DNA from: Owenia fusiformis
Taxonomy: Eukaryota > Annelida > Polychaeta > Sabellida > Oweniidae
DNA: 64,000 nt
Direction of reading: 5' to 3'
Assembly (NCBI GenBank): GCA_903813345.2
Contig: CAIIXF020000012.1
Location: 9,632,432 to 9,696,431, forward strand
How positions within the stretch are numbered: position 1 is the stretch's first letter; each line of letters begins with the position of its first letter. A program made the translations under genes and the position numbers. Below, one piece after another: positions 45,886-59,600 of the stretch. The notes beneath the pieces are model-generated. The model saw only the letters and a list, made by a program, of their open reading frames with translations, had not been told where the DNA came from and ran no database searches.

Positions 45886-47616
45886 GTTCAACGTTTTTGC
45901 ATATTTCAGGTTTTGATTTTTTTCGCGCACTTGTATTTAACAGTTCTATACTTTTGGTATAACAGATTTATGACGAAACACAAAATAATCTGATTCAATG
46001 TTACTGAGATTAATGACATTTCATTTGTGATGTGGATAAAAATATAAAATTGTTGAAACTCGATCTCAAGTACGAGAAATGTTTCATATTATTTAGTATT
46101 CTGAAAGCGAAGTGTCTTTTGAAGATCGTATTGGTCATCAAAAGATTAAACCCAACCCAGGGCTCGATGAATCGTGGCCGACTTTAAGTGTTTTGTGTAC
46201 TAGAAATACGAAACTTGTCTCTGCTATGATTTTGAACTAGGACTGGCTTTTAATTTAGTCTCTGACTGTACTCTAAGTGATGGAAACTTGTATGTTTATG
46301 ACATCCACATAATATTATACATCTTTGGAATATCCCCGAGAAATATTTTAGATCTTTGCTTTATCTTTCAATAACAAAATATATAGAATCAAAATACTGT
46401 CGGATCAGCGTCCATATTTTCCTGTCCTAAATGCCACCCAATAAACAACAGTTATTGACATGATAGTGGCACTCATTGACGTGAGCTGAGCAGATACATC
46501 ATTATTCGACCATTATTCATCCTATTTACAACCGCGATGTCATTGAAAGTTACTCTATATACTACGATTTAAAGAGAGAATCGGATCTCGCGAGCAGACC
46601 AAACAAAACATTGTTTCAATTCTAGAATAGGCCTATTTTTGGCTCAAATCATTCCTTCAAGTCTATTTTCTAAAAATCACCAAAGTGCGTAATTTTATGG
46701 TTACCGTGTTTAGGGAGAATTAAAACATCATTCACTCATTTTTTCACTTTGAGTCCTTAATCACTTTACCAATTTATAATTACAACATATCGTGAATATT
46801 TTGCGCGATGTTGTATTTGAAATAGTAAATATAAGAAAAAAATCGGTTGGTCACATATTGCTTGTAATTTTGTCATCCCATCCCCTATATATACTAGATA
46901 TAGTATCTGATTCTGCCTTTAAGTTTTGTTTGATTTTGTTTGTTTTTGCTGTTTGCCAGAATAGTCTAAGACCATTGAAACTAAACAATATATATAGGTC
47001 TACAATTTGAAAATTCTACCCAAACTAGTCTTGTATAGAACTGTCACTGGTTTTTGTCATTTTGACATTTCATTATATTCGTTATTTATTTGTAGCATTC
47101 TTACGTACGATAACATTTTCGAATTAGCTTAGAATCAAGTGAAGCTACAGCCAAAGTCGAACCTTAAGTCAATCTATATAAATCGTTTATCTCCTTTTCA
47201 GCGTATACACCCATTCAAATGATTCAGCCCATTACAGTCATTTCCAAATAATCCAAACTAAATGTCACACTTTCTTGCAATTTAATAATTCTATAAGCGT
47301 TCGCTATTTTCAGAGTTACTCCATCCTTCGCAGATTTCGTGGATTTTGGTCTCTTTTGCGAAGAAACGCGCAAATGCGGGTAATTTATTCCGCGGGTAAA
47401 TCTTCTTCAGAATGAGTCCTACTATCTAATAAGTGAACTATTCATCAAGAATTCTAATATAAATTAAAAATCAAGAGTTACAACACTTAATCATTTATTT
47501 TTTAGAAAGTAAATCAAAAATATCTAAGGTCTTAGGAGTGTTAAAAGGGCATCGAAAGCAACACAAGTGCCTATGCTCATCAAAATATAATAATTCATAT
47601 AACTAGATTATTAAAT

Positions 47617-50600
47617 ATGAATAAATTCAAGAAAAGAGAGAAGCAGACTAAAAAGTTGATAAAAGCAGGGGTATTAGGGACATTTGCACTAGTGTTTCTC
47701 GCGATTGTGTATATTCTAAAGAAAGCACCGTTGCCCATTGATGACTATGAACAAAGTGTTGGCTCCAAAGCTGCTAACCATGGCTACGGATACTCAAGGA
47801 ATCTTCTCAATGAAAACGCTGAGGTAAGTTACAATAAATATTCCAAAACATCAACGCAGTCACTTATTATTCAAAATTTTGTCAAAGTGATATCATATTT
47901 GATCATCAATCATCAATCTACATATAAATTACATCCAGAAATGAGGTTTTAGAAAATGTTTGAAATTTTCTTTTATATTTCTCGTAGAGCCCATGTGATA
48001 AAATCATGAAAAGTGATTTATTTCTTCTTATTGGACATATAATATTTTCTTTTAGATAACAAATCTTAGTAGAATAATCATCAAACTCAAAACTGTTAAA
48101 TGGAAATCAAATCACTATATCTATTGCAAAAATATATTTAATGGAACCTTTTCCTTTATCTGCCATTCCGAATTAGCCACCTGGTGGTGGAATGGTCCTT
48201 TTTCCATAAAGTTTTGAAATCTTGTGAAAGTCTCTTTTTTAATTAGATTTTAGGAGATCTGGATTTTCAACCCTTAAAGACTAATATTTTCTTCTATTTT
48301 ATGCCATATTTGAATTCTGTGTGTAATTTTCTATCAAAACAACTTTGATTTAAACTGTTATTTACTTTTATTCAAATTCTAATGATTTTCTAGTTGTCTA
48401 AAAAAAAGTTGGGCTAAATCCCCATTGACACAATGCTGAAAACCCTTTAAAAGTTCATTTACTCTTACAAGGATCACAATTTTAATGTGAAATCACAATC
48501 CACATGTCAATAAGATCATATAGTTACATTTCAATGGAGTTTTAAGTTGATCAAAATGGAATTATTTCTTAAATCAAGAAATAAGTGACTCTGGCAATAC
48601 ATTTACATGTATTCTAGCCCTACCTTAGCCCTACAAATACCCATGGTGCCATCTATTTTTCTTTTATATGGAAAAAAGGTCAATTATACTACCTACTGGC
48701 ATCGGGGTAAGTTCTTCAAAATTGTACTGTATTTCAGTAGTAGTTCTCACTACGTTCTCGAAAACGGGCTTCAACTGTGTACGAACGGACTGGGCGTACT
48801 TAGAACCGTTTGGGGTCTATTTAAAATCTTCATCGAACGTACTCGAACGGGTAGGTCCTCTAGAACCTAGAACATGCTCAAAATGTTCTTGTGATCGTCA
48901 CGTTCTACAATTAGAACGAGTGACAACGTACTAACGACGAGCTGGACGTACTACGAACTACTACTACTAAGGACGTTTTTACAACGAGTTGAACTGTCTG
49001 AGGACGTATTGAGAACGGGGTAAAACTAATGGCAAACGGGTTTAAACTGACTGAGAACGTATTAAAGACTGCTTATGAACGAGTTAGCAAAAATATAGCT
49101 ATCACACCAAACAAGTTGCCACTGCGTTCTTCAAAACTGGTTTTAAACTGTGTGCGAACAGAATGAACGTAGCTGCAACTTTCTAAGGTCTATTTACGAA
49201 CTTCATGAACTTTCTCAGACGGGAAGGTGATTTTAGAATTTTGAAATGAGTGAAAATTCGATGGCGACCATACCGTTCTGTAATCAGGTCATGATGACCT
49301 TCTAGACTAAAGGACGCGTTATACGACGTTGCACACCGACGTGGTGCGACCTGAACGAACTACGAATGAGATGGACGTATGAACGAAGTAGCTAATTATT
49401 TTAGACATATTTCCCGACCATAGCCAGATTGAGCCCGTTTTGCGACGTTTTCGTAGGACTGGCAAGAACGGGTAAGAAAAGAACTAGTTTGGTGTAGGGG
49501 GGTAAACGACACTTCTCAAAAGGAATTCTCAACGAACTGCATAGCCGCTATGCAGTTCGTTGAGAATTCCCGCGGCAGTTCTAAAATATTATCCTCAGTT
49601 TCAACATGGGCTTTCAAGAGACCATTGGGATTCGGGCTATTAGGATCCGGACCATTGGGATTCAATCGATTGAGATTCGGATCAATGGGATTCGGACCGC
49701 TGAGATTCGAACCATTGGGATTCGGATTACTGGGGCAAACCCCTATAATAGTAGTCCGAAAGGGGTATTTCGGTCGCCAATCCTCTATTATTCATTGTAC
49801 ATTAAGCACCAATTGGCAAACTAAATGGAGTAATAAGATTATTTTCTTTCAGTGTCGAGACGTTCATCAAGTAGAGGATGTTACTCAGAGGTGTGCATTC
49901 GTCTCTGCCACTGATAGTTGTAAAGAGGACGACGGTTTCATCCAGTACGTCGATGTTGTTTACTGCAAGTTTCCTAGCAACCTGCTTCCGCTAGGTGTCA
50001 CTGTTCTGGTAGGACAATAATGCGTTGCCATTTTTGCTAAGGGAGCATCTCAAAAGTTCAATGTAGAATCATTTTTTTCCTCGACACAGGAAAACCAGTC
50101 TTATCACAAAAATTTAATTTACTAAGCCAAAAACAATGTGCCCAAGATTAAAAGCAATTTTGAATTTTTAGCAATTGATGACCCAGATTTATTGAAAATT
50201 TATGTTAAAAGAGACCTAAAAGTACCATTACCAAGTTATACAAATATGATAGAGATCGTTATATACAGGGGTGATACAAAAATGCCACCCATGAATCTTC
50301 ACGATTTGTTAAGTGAGATAGAGTGTACAATGGAGTATGTTTGCATAGCATCAACAACTTGGAAATTTAGAGATATCTCATTTTCCGCGGAGACATGCGG
50401 AGACATGACACGAAAACACTCAAAAATGGAAATTCTTTTTTGAAAACCCAATACTAAATAGTAAGCGAGTCAATCCATCAAACTATTTAAAAAATTATTT
50501 CATAAAGATATGACATATTATTTCATAACATATGTGAAACCAATCCAGAAATGGCTCAAATAATGGCTAAAACAGAAATCCCAATTTCAGAAAATTATAT

Positions 50601-53600
50601 TTTTGAACATTTTTTTGACAAAGATGCCGATGCTATACATGTACAACAATCTTTTATTCATTGAACACTCTATCTACACACAAAAAATGATGAAGATTCC
50701 TTTATTATTAAGGAAGTTGTTCCAAAATTAGTGGCTGGCTTTTTTTGCGTCACCCTGTGTTATGCGAGAATTCAAAAATGCATGTCAAAAAATCCAATAT
50801 CAATGGAAAAATCACTTATTTCTGTCCGAGCATAAATGTATTTTTCCATCGATATTGTCCCCAATGACATGATTATTCTGTTATAATGCATGGAGGATGT
50901 AGTGCATTTTTGTTCATTAGTCTATTTATGGTAGCATTACTCTTGTCCTTTATTCCTTTCCCGATTCATTTACGATTCATCTTCTATCCAAACTTTTCAC
51001 CTTGAAACAATTTTCAATAACACCCTCTTCGCTTGTCACTTAAAAGCAGACAGAACGTATTTTTTAAAATAAAGAACAATGAAACAAATAAATGAACCTG
51101 ACGCATAGACAAGCTGTTTTTGAGACTAAAAGTGATTGGCAGATGCTATCATCTGATAGCATGCATAAAGCGAAGCTTTGATATTGGATTTCGTGACATG
51201 CATTTTTGAAATTGTCAATTATCACTAATATCTTTTTCTGATTTTAAACCATTTGTTATTCAATTAGAAAAGAAAACGATACTCTCTGACCACTCTATCA
51301 TCATAGGTAGGTATGTTATAAATCGTTCATGTCACTATCGTGGTGCATATGACCTTGTTTCTCAGACATCAATGACCCTCCCAAGGTCGGGCCATATATC
51401 ACTGAGATCTCGGGCATATACAGGGTGTTTCATTATTCATGTACCCCCTGCTAAACCCATACATGTAGCATTGCCACCCAATCATGCATTATAATCATTT
51501 TGTTCATTATGAAAAGTTACATAGACCTTGCAAAGTTAAAAATAGAAGGAGGTGTCCCTGAAAAAAATAAATACACCAAAGTATGTGGGTACGGTGCATT
51601 TTGTAAGCATTTTTGGGCCCAGTCCGGTGATCTGTTCACTTTGTCCACTGCCCATTTTCATAGTAATAAAGGTGGTACCATGGCCCATGGCCTCCGTATA
51701 AGCCACTGCATGAATGCTGTCTATATTTCTTTGTGAATAACTGTCACAGACATGTTAACTGAACTCTGCCCTGGTGACAACTGCTAGAAATGTGTATTAC
51801 AGAAACTAAATTTGTCCTTTGGATTGCCTTCAAAATTACAAAAAATTGCTCTCTAAATGACATACAAATACTTTGATACATTGTATCTTTTTTTCTGGGA
51901 CATCTCTCGAGTTTGTATCAACCTTATGTAACTTTCCGTAAGAAACAAAACGATAGATAACATGATAGGATGTAATGCATCCTGTATGCGTTTATATGGG
52001 GGTGCATACATATGCAGCACCCCGTATGCCGCGATATTGACATGACCTCTAATTATTTTGTAGTTCGTTTGGTGGCTGTTTATCTTTATTGGACTTGCAA
52101 CAACTGCGGATGATTTGTAAGTTGGAACTATTTTTATATACACATCACATTTCTAAATTATGAGAAAATAATCCCATAGAGGGTTGGGCCTCTCATGTAT
52201 GGTGGGGAAGTAATCTCTTGATGCAGTGCAACAAAGTAAAATACCAGTCACATAATAGATGTATGTTTTGTTCATGTGATAGGTTCATGGATTGATTATT
52301 TATGAACGCGGACTGTATATAAGTGGATTGACCTTTACCATTTTTGAAGATAACTCACTTTTATTTTCACCCAAATATCTCACACATTGCAGAAGAAACT
52401 ATAAAAGACTAGCAATAATAAAATTTCCATCGGATAATATGCAGTATTATTCACATATAGAATTTTGATATAATTTCCATGAAACCTCAATATTTTGTAG
52501 TAAGTAATTTTGTAAATTAGTGATCATAATCGTACGTTTATAAATATAACCATACTCATGCACTGGCGTATCCTGGGGGTATGGGGTATGGGGCACCCCC
52601 CCCCCCTGGGTGGGCCAAGAAAAAATTGTTAGGCCTCAATAAGTGGGCCATTTCGGGTATTACTTAGCCTTCTAAAGGCCTTTAGGCCAAATTATCAAAA
52701 TTGGGCCTCGAAAATATTTGGATTAAGGGCCCAATTTTTTATAATTTGAAATGTGCCCCCTTGTTGCCTTCTGGGTTCGCCAGTGCTCTGATTATTTAAA
52801 AGAGTTGTGAGAGATGGCTTGTTTAGCCCATTTTCTTTGAATGTTATTCATATTTTCAGCTTTTGTCCAGATTTAGCCGTCATCTCAGATACTCTACGCC
52901 TTAGTCCCAATGTGGCTGTATCCTTTATTATGGTGGTTTATCATATGGGTCATCCGTTAGTCTGGTTTTGGCCAGACTTGGTGACATTATTTTAATGTCC
53001 AACTTTTTTTGTGGACGGTTCTTCGACGGTTGGTGTTCGACGATCAATAACAATAATTCGATAACAAATTTTAGGCGATATTAATTGCATATCAATGCCT
53101 TGTTATCTACGTTTCAAAAAGCTGTATGATATGTTTTAAAGATTAAACTATCTAATCATTTATGTAAAATGTTAATGAGTGTTCATTAACTAGGTTAGCC
53201 TGATGAAGATGTATGAATACATCGAAAATTGTAAATCTCAACAACCATTTATGATTACCTTGTAAAAGTGAATCGGGGACTTTCAATGCACGCTATATTA
53301 TCCTGACATGTCTGATAGTCATTTGTCACACAAGAAAATATGTCATACTTTTGATTGATACTTGTAGTACTCACTCAGATCATCGGCCTTCACAATATGA
53401 TTTGGCATATACGGCAAGCAAGGTAACGCTGTCCCACGGGCCCGTCCAAAGGATGTCCGAAGATAGGGAGTCCACGATGCGGAAGCTAGGGGGTATTGGG
53501 GCATACCCCTAGAAAAAATTTAGAACCTCTCCGGTACATTCTCCAAGCATGTCTGAGAGCCATATTTGCATCATTAATACAATTCTCTAAAAAGGGGATA

Positions 53601-56600
53601 TTCATATATGGGAGAGAGGTGGTCACCCAAACGCCCTCTCCATTCGGACGGCCTTGCCTCATCATATTTTCCAGACGTGTTTGAGTCTGAAACTGAAAAT
53701 GATGTTATCACATCAGCCACGATTTCAAGATGAATATATGTATGTTATGTGATCTATCATCGAAGTACAAAATAACTCGAAATGTAGTTAATTATTAATG
53801 TAGGTCGTCACAAAGACACAAAGGATTTTGAAAAATGTCAGGTGCAGCATGCCAAAAGTTAACCCACCAGACCCAGCTGGATGGTTACTCTTTTACAATT
53901 GCTAGAGAACGATGCAAAAATGGCAATGATAATTTGGAAGCACAATGGCCAATGACAAAAAATTCTAAAGGTCTAAAAGCACAGATCTATGCATAACACT
54001 GAAAAAGAGATAAGTTACATAGAATCGGAGTGTAACAATCAAACCACCCAATGATTAAACGCACAGGGCAACGTCACATGAACCTATTGTTTAAAAAATA
54101 TGACCTCCTTCCCCACCCCGCATTTATCAGAAGCCAAAACCTCAAAACCAGTGGACAAATACAATATCATTTTGAAGATTAAATTAAACAAAAATACAAA
54201 TTATCGTGGATTCCAGTGTAGCAACCACTTGAAATGTTAACAGTAGTTTTACAAAAATCAAGTACTTTTAGTTTTTCAAGTGTCTCAAGAACTCTTAAGT
54301 GATCGTCATATCGCTTTTCAATTGAATAACATTTCTCAAGTACCCATGATTAGAACTATTATTAATTGATTATGACACATTTATGAACATCGATTGACCT
54401 GAGTTGCTAATCGTCCACTTAGCATATATTTTTTGAGATGTTGCTTCCTATCTAACAGGTTCTCCCACTCCTCTACTTCCCCAACCCCTAGTGTAGATTG
54501 GTGTAAACTTACATGGCTGGAAACCATTCTATGGCCAACCCCAAGCGGCCGTTTAGAATTTTATTATATCTCAATTTGTATTTGTTTTGTATAACCTGAA
54601 TATATTTAAATCAATATTACATATGAAACAAAAGTATAATATAAAATTATAATCACTTTTTATAAAAATTATCATATCACAAAATCCATAAATTCATAAA
54701 TTGTTTAATACTTGACTCGATTCATCAAGCCACTTATAACGATGTATGCACAGCGATCACCTTAACATAAACACAGGGGGTGACCTTCCTAGCTTTTGGG
54801 AATGGAGCCCCAGATATTTTCTCTGCTATCGCTGCCTTTTCTAGTTCCTCGGGTGGAGATGCTGGTCTCGCCATTGGTGGTCTGTTTGGTAAGTATATTT
54901 CTATAACTTTCACTCCATAGTAGAGGTAGAGCCCCTGAATGATATTCTCTTGTAGTGTGTTTTAATTACTACGCACTATTGTGTATCAAAATAGATATAA
55001 GAACTAAATTAGTCAGTAAATTCATCATTATTTAAGTACTCGTTGCAAATCGTATGCACGGAATGTCCAGGTAATGACGGCTCTGGTCTCCGTCATAGAA
55101 ATGTAACGATAGCACAACGTACCAAATCATCATTTTACTTTGTCTGTTTTAGGTGCTGGTGTGTTTGTTACGACGATAGTAGCGGGAACCATAGCAATAA
55201 TCTGTCCGTTCGTCGCCATGCAGCGCCCCCTGTTGAGAGATTTAATTTTCTACCTGGCTGCCCTTTTTTGGACGTTTGTGATATTTTACAGAGGAAAAAT
55301 GTTTTTATGGGAAGCTATTGGTAAGTGAAAATAGAATATAGTGTACTATGAGGATAGCAAAAATGATCTTACAGATCAAATTGAAGTCAAATTGATACTA
55401 TTTTATTTCAACTGGAATTCAAACAATTTTAAATCAAGAAAAGATCCCGGTACATAACCAGTACATATTTTATCTCCTTTCCCCAATTATTGCGTAAAGT
55501 TTTGTTTAGATAGTACTCTATTTCGGATAGATAATAATTGGCAGTTAATAACATTAACGATCACAGTGACAATTTGTATTAGTATCTGGACAACCTAGTC
55601 TTACATTCATAATTTAGTAGAACATGTTGTATATCATCTTTTAATCGCACATCTTCAGTATCATATTAACATTCACCTTGGATACAGTACAAGAGGGTAC
55701 TTCAGTTATTTTTAGTACAAATTCTAGTTTATATATGGCTTGTATCTTACACAAAAAACACAGACTTAGTGGACACCAGTTGACTATTTCTTACTTCCCT
55801 AGCTTAGATGGATGTTTTCTATTATTTTAGAATGCTGATTTGCATGATTAACGTTCATTTCTTGAGGTATCAAATGACCAAAGAATTTCCAATTTCCATA
55901 ACTCAATTGAAAACAAACCCTAATTCCCTAAACTTTATACCAATAACAATACTATAAGACTTATTCTACTTAATGAGCGGTGTTGATCTTTATACCTTCA
56001 TGAAGAAGATAGGAAACGTTTGGGCATCCTCGCTGCAAGGGTATTTTACAAGTATTTACAAGAATTTAGGCATAAATGAAGTCCTTTGAAGAAGGATGCG
56101 TTTAGGTCTTGGTGACTGCTTCTTTGGAAGATGTGATTTACAATGTAATAATGACACGTGATCATTTTTTTAATGATCTTGCATGTGAATGTGACCTTCT
56201 TATCTTGGGGGACGATGTAAATAATAATATGGGGCATAGACATTTCTTCCCTTTTGACAAGTGTGTCAAGAGGTTTTTAAAATATTATATCAATGTGACA
56301 AGTCGTTCTATTTGTTTTTGTGATGTGATATACTATGTCGTTATATATAGACATCAGGATGTATCTTGGAAATTGATGTACCTCACTATATTTGAGAGTA
56401 TGTCAGTAACCTATAAGTGAATATAAAAAATATATAAGAATGAAAGAATTATATTAACTTAGTAATTAAATTTAGTTTTTACCATATTCTTAAAGTACAC
56501 ACTAAGAAAATATTGTTGTGTAATAAATCACCGTTCGGTTTATCATGTTTAAATAAAGTCATAAAAATACTCCCTTGAACAATATAAGAGAAGTTTGATT

Positions 56601-59600
56601 ACTTTAAAATTATAACATACGCCAAAACGGTTAATATGTAACATACCCTAAGTGTTTTTTGTTTTGTAATAAGTCTGCAGAGTACCCATGTGATATTTCT
56701 TTTTGATCTTTAACTTTTAAATAATATATATTCCAAATTAGTTTGAAATTAGCGTAAGATTTATCATATCAAAAAGATTGGGTTGTTCTTGAAATAACCT
56801 ACACCTACTTATCAGCTAATACGTATCATAATATTATGTCTGTGAAATACCAATAAATAACGTAAAACGCTCACCATTCACGTGATCCTTCGCACTCCAA
56901 CATGATACACTTCAATCAGTTCATTGACGTGACAAATACCCAAGAGAAAAAACTTGATCTTGATAATCTACGTTATGACGTCAAATGAGGATATTTTGAA
57001 ACCTAATGTCAATAGCTAAAGATCATCTACACTCTAAATATCTATTTTTAGATTTTAAGTTCTAATTTAGGGTATACTTGTTATTTATAATTTATTAGAA
57101 GACAATTCAGTCCGTCCTGAATGTACCAAAGTACTCAATTCATATGTTATCCATAAATAAAATACAAACACACCTGATTTGCATGATGCAAATTCTACTA
57201 TCCATATTTAAATGCTACAAACAACTACACTTAATTTACACGATGCAAGATTTAAATCAAATGCAATTTTAATTGCTTTACTAAAATGCGTGTTTCTGTT
57301 ATGTGAAATTTCATAGATCAATCGATTTGTACCGACAAAAACATTACTTTTTTCAGGATACATTATGCTGTACTTCATATATGTAATTGTTGTGATCCTT
57401 TCCCAGACTACTTTCACGAAGCAGAAGGACAGTAGGAGAAAATCTATGATGTCAAGTAAGCAAACTCAAATATCCTCCCAGTTTTACAACCATCACTTGT
57501 ACATCGTTTCACCAATAACATTATTCTACAACCATTACCTGTACAAAGTTTCAGCAATATCGTTATTTTCAACCATTATCGTTTCACCAAAAACGTTATT
57601 TTACAACCATTACCTGTACATAGTTTAACCAATAACGTTATTTTACAACCGTTACCTGTAAATAGTTTTACCAATAACGTTATTTTACAACCATTTACTG
57701 TAAATAGTTTTACCAATAACGTTATTTTACAACCATTTACTGTACATAGTTTCACCAATAACGTTATTTTTGTCATCTACAGGGACGTTCTTGTATCTAA
57801 GGAATTGACATATACCGAAATAGGCCTTATGATAAATATACATTGATAAATTAAACAAAACCAAAAACGTTTTAAAACAATGATATAATCCAAGCTAATT
57901 TTAGCTGTTGAGATGCGAGGCCATAGACCATCTATACAACTAGAGAAGACAGCGGACGGCACTTCTGTCGTGAGCTTGCCTGACTCTAATGCTAGTGTTG
58001 CCCATGTAGAAGATGGAGTAGACACGTATGGGGTAACTCTCGTCATTTCACATCAGCTATAAACACAACGTTTACTTGGTTAATTATGGATTTAATGTAC
58101 GAATCAGACATGAGAAGTCAAAAAAGCCACATACAAAGTTTAAAAATATGTGGTTTAAACTTTATATTGGGCCTTTTAGTATAAAAACGTTATTTGAGAG
58201 ATGGGTAGCATGAATTTATCTCGATTCTGTTTTGCTATCGTACATTTTTAATAGTCTTTCATTTCTTGTTGTTGTATGATGTTTTATAAATTTTTAATTG
58301 TTAATCTGATCGATTAATACCATGTTGCCACTTTTAGGTGGGATCTTTGAGATTGGTGATATCTCCTCTAGAGATAGACCCATCTAGTTTAGATGGTCAG
58401 GTAAATCCCACAAAGAATACTATTGCTGTGACAGAGGGAAATGATAACCCAGCATTCAATAACAATAATGAGGACATCGAAAGCAAAACTATAGGTAAAC
58501 ATCTCTGCCCCGTGTAGTTTTTCTTCACTATGTATTTACTTAGTGCACGTAAAGAACATGGGTTAGAGGGATAATGATCGCGCTTTAACTGTAATGTCTT
58601 TCATACAGCAGATCAAAGGCTGGGTATATTTGTTACTCGGCAAAATTAACAAACAAACAAACGCTAATCAGGGTTGGAGTTCCTCTACACGTTCCTTCAT
58701 TTTCAGATGTAAATGGTAATATGAAACAAAGAAGAAGTGGAAGCGTGGAGAAACAGCAAAACGGTAGCATCAAAACAGCTGATAAAACATCAGAATTAAA
58801 TGACCAAGAAACTGTATTTACCATCGAGGACAAAGTTGGTACGTGTATTCGTCTACATTTTGTAGAATATTATAATTTGAGGTACATTTGATTCATTTAG
58901 AATCAAACAAAATCAAACAAAATGTAACACCTATAGTTTAATTTTATAACATGAAATATTTCTAAAACTATACTTTTTGACAAAAATCATTCGTATTTAT
59001 AGAGTGGTCTAATAACTCATCCGATAATTTCTTATCCACTGTGTTGTTAAATTGTATGTGTTGTATGTTAAATTTGTATACTTAGTCAAGAGGATTGCGT
59101 TTCCATAATTGTATGAACATTTCAGACCCCATACCACGTGCTAACGACGAAGATATTGTACAAGAAGTCCAAAAGGATCCAAATGCAGATCTCAAGAATA
59201 ATGTATCACTAAACAAACTTCGAAGGCAATCTAGTCAAGGTAATCAATAAACACAACCTCATATATAAGTAATATATTATTATATCCATAGAAAAGCATG
59301 TATCTTTCAAATTGCAGCAAATATTCAAGTATTATTTTATAGTTTGCACCTCACTGGCGGATCTGGGGGGGGGGAGGGGCTGGCCCCCCCCCTCCCTTGG
59401 GTGGGCCAAGAAAAAGATTGGGCCCAAAAGATTGTTGGAACCAAAAAAAGCCCCAAAAAGTGGGCCTTTTCGGTCATAACTGGGCCTTGTAAGGCCTTAT
59501 TTTTTAATCATAGGCCAAATTTTGAAAAAATGGGCCTCAGAATTTCAAAATTTGGGCCCATTTTTGGATTTTAGGGGCCCAACATTTTTTACGCAGGAAT

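Larger units (their letters stand above)
42354..47616. other. vWA gene 3' UTR and intergenic region
   Basis: No coding exon was recognised. Contents are a candidate poly(A) site near 43389, an ATAAGGTAGCCAC repeat, the 892-bp DNA element, a TGACCTT repeat and a 76-bp tandem repeat. From about 45890 to 47616 I see nothing beyond AT-rich single-copy sequence. The NCLX promoter and any non-coding 5' exon should lie there. Confidence 0.6.

Noticed and set aside
50138-50443. Plus-strand frame of 101 codons in NCLX intron 2
   Set aside because: It crosses the left end of the TACAGGGG element, and no homology or splice fit was seen.
56109-56420. Plus-strand frame of 103 codons in NCLX intron 6
   Set aside because: No family match. 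It is AT-rich, and the NCLX exons on both sides join in frame without it.
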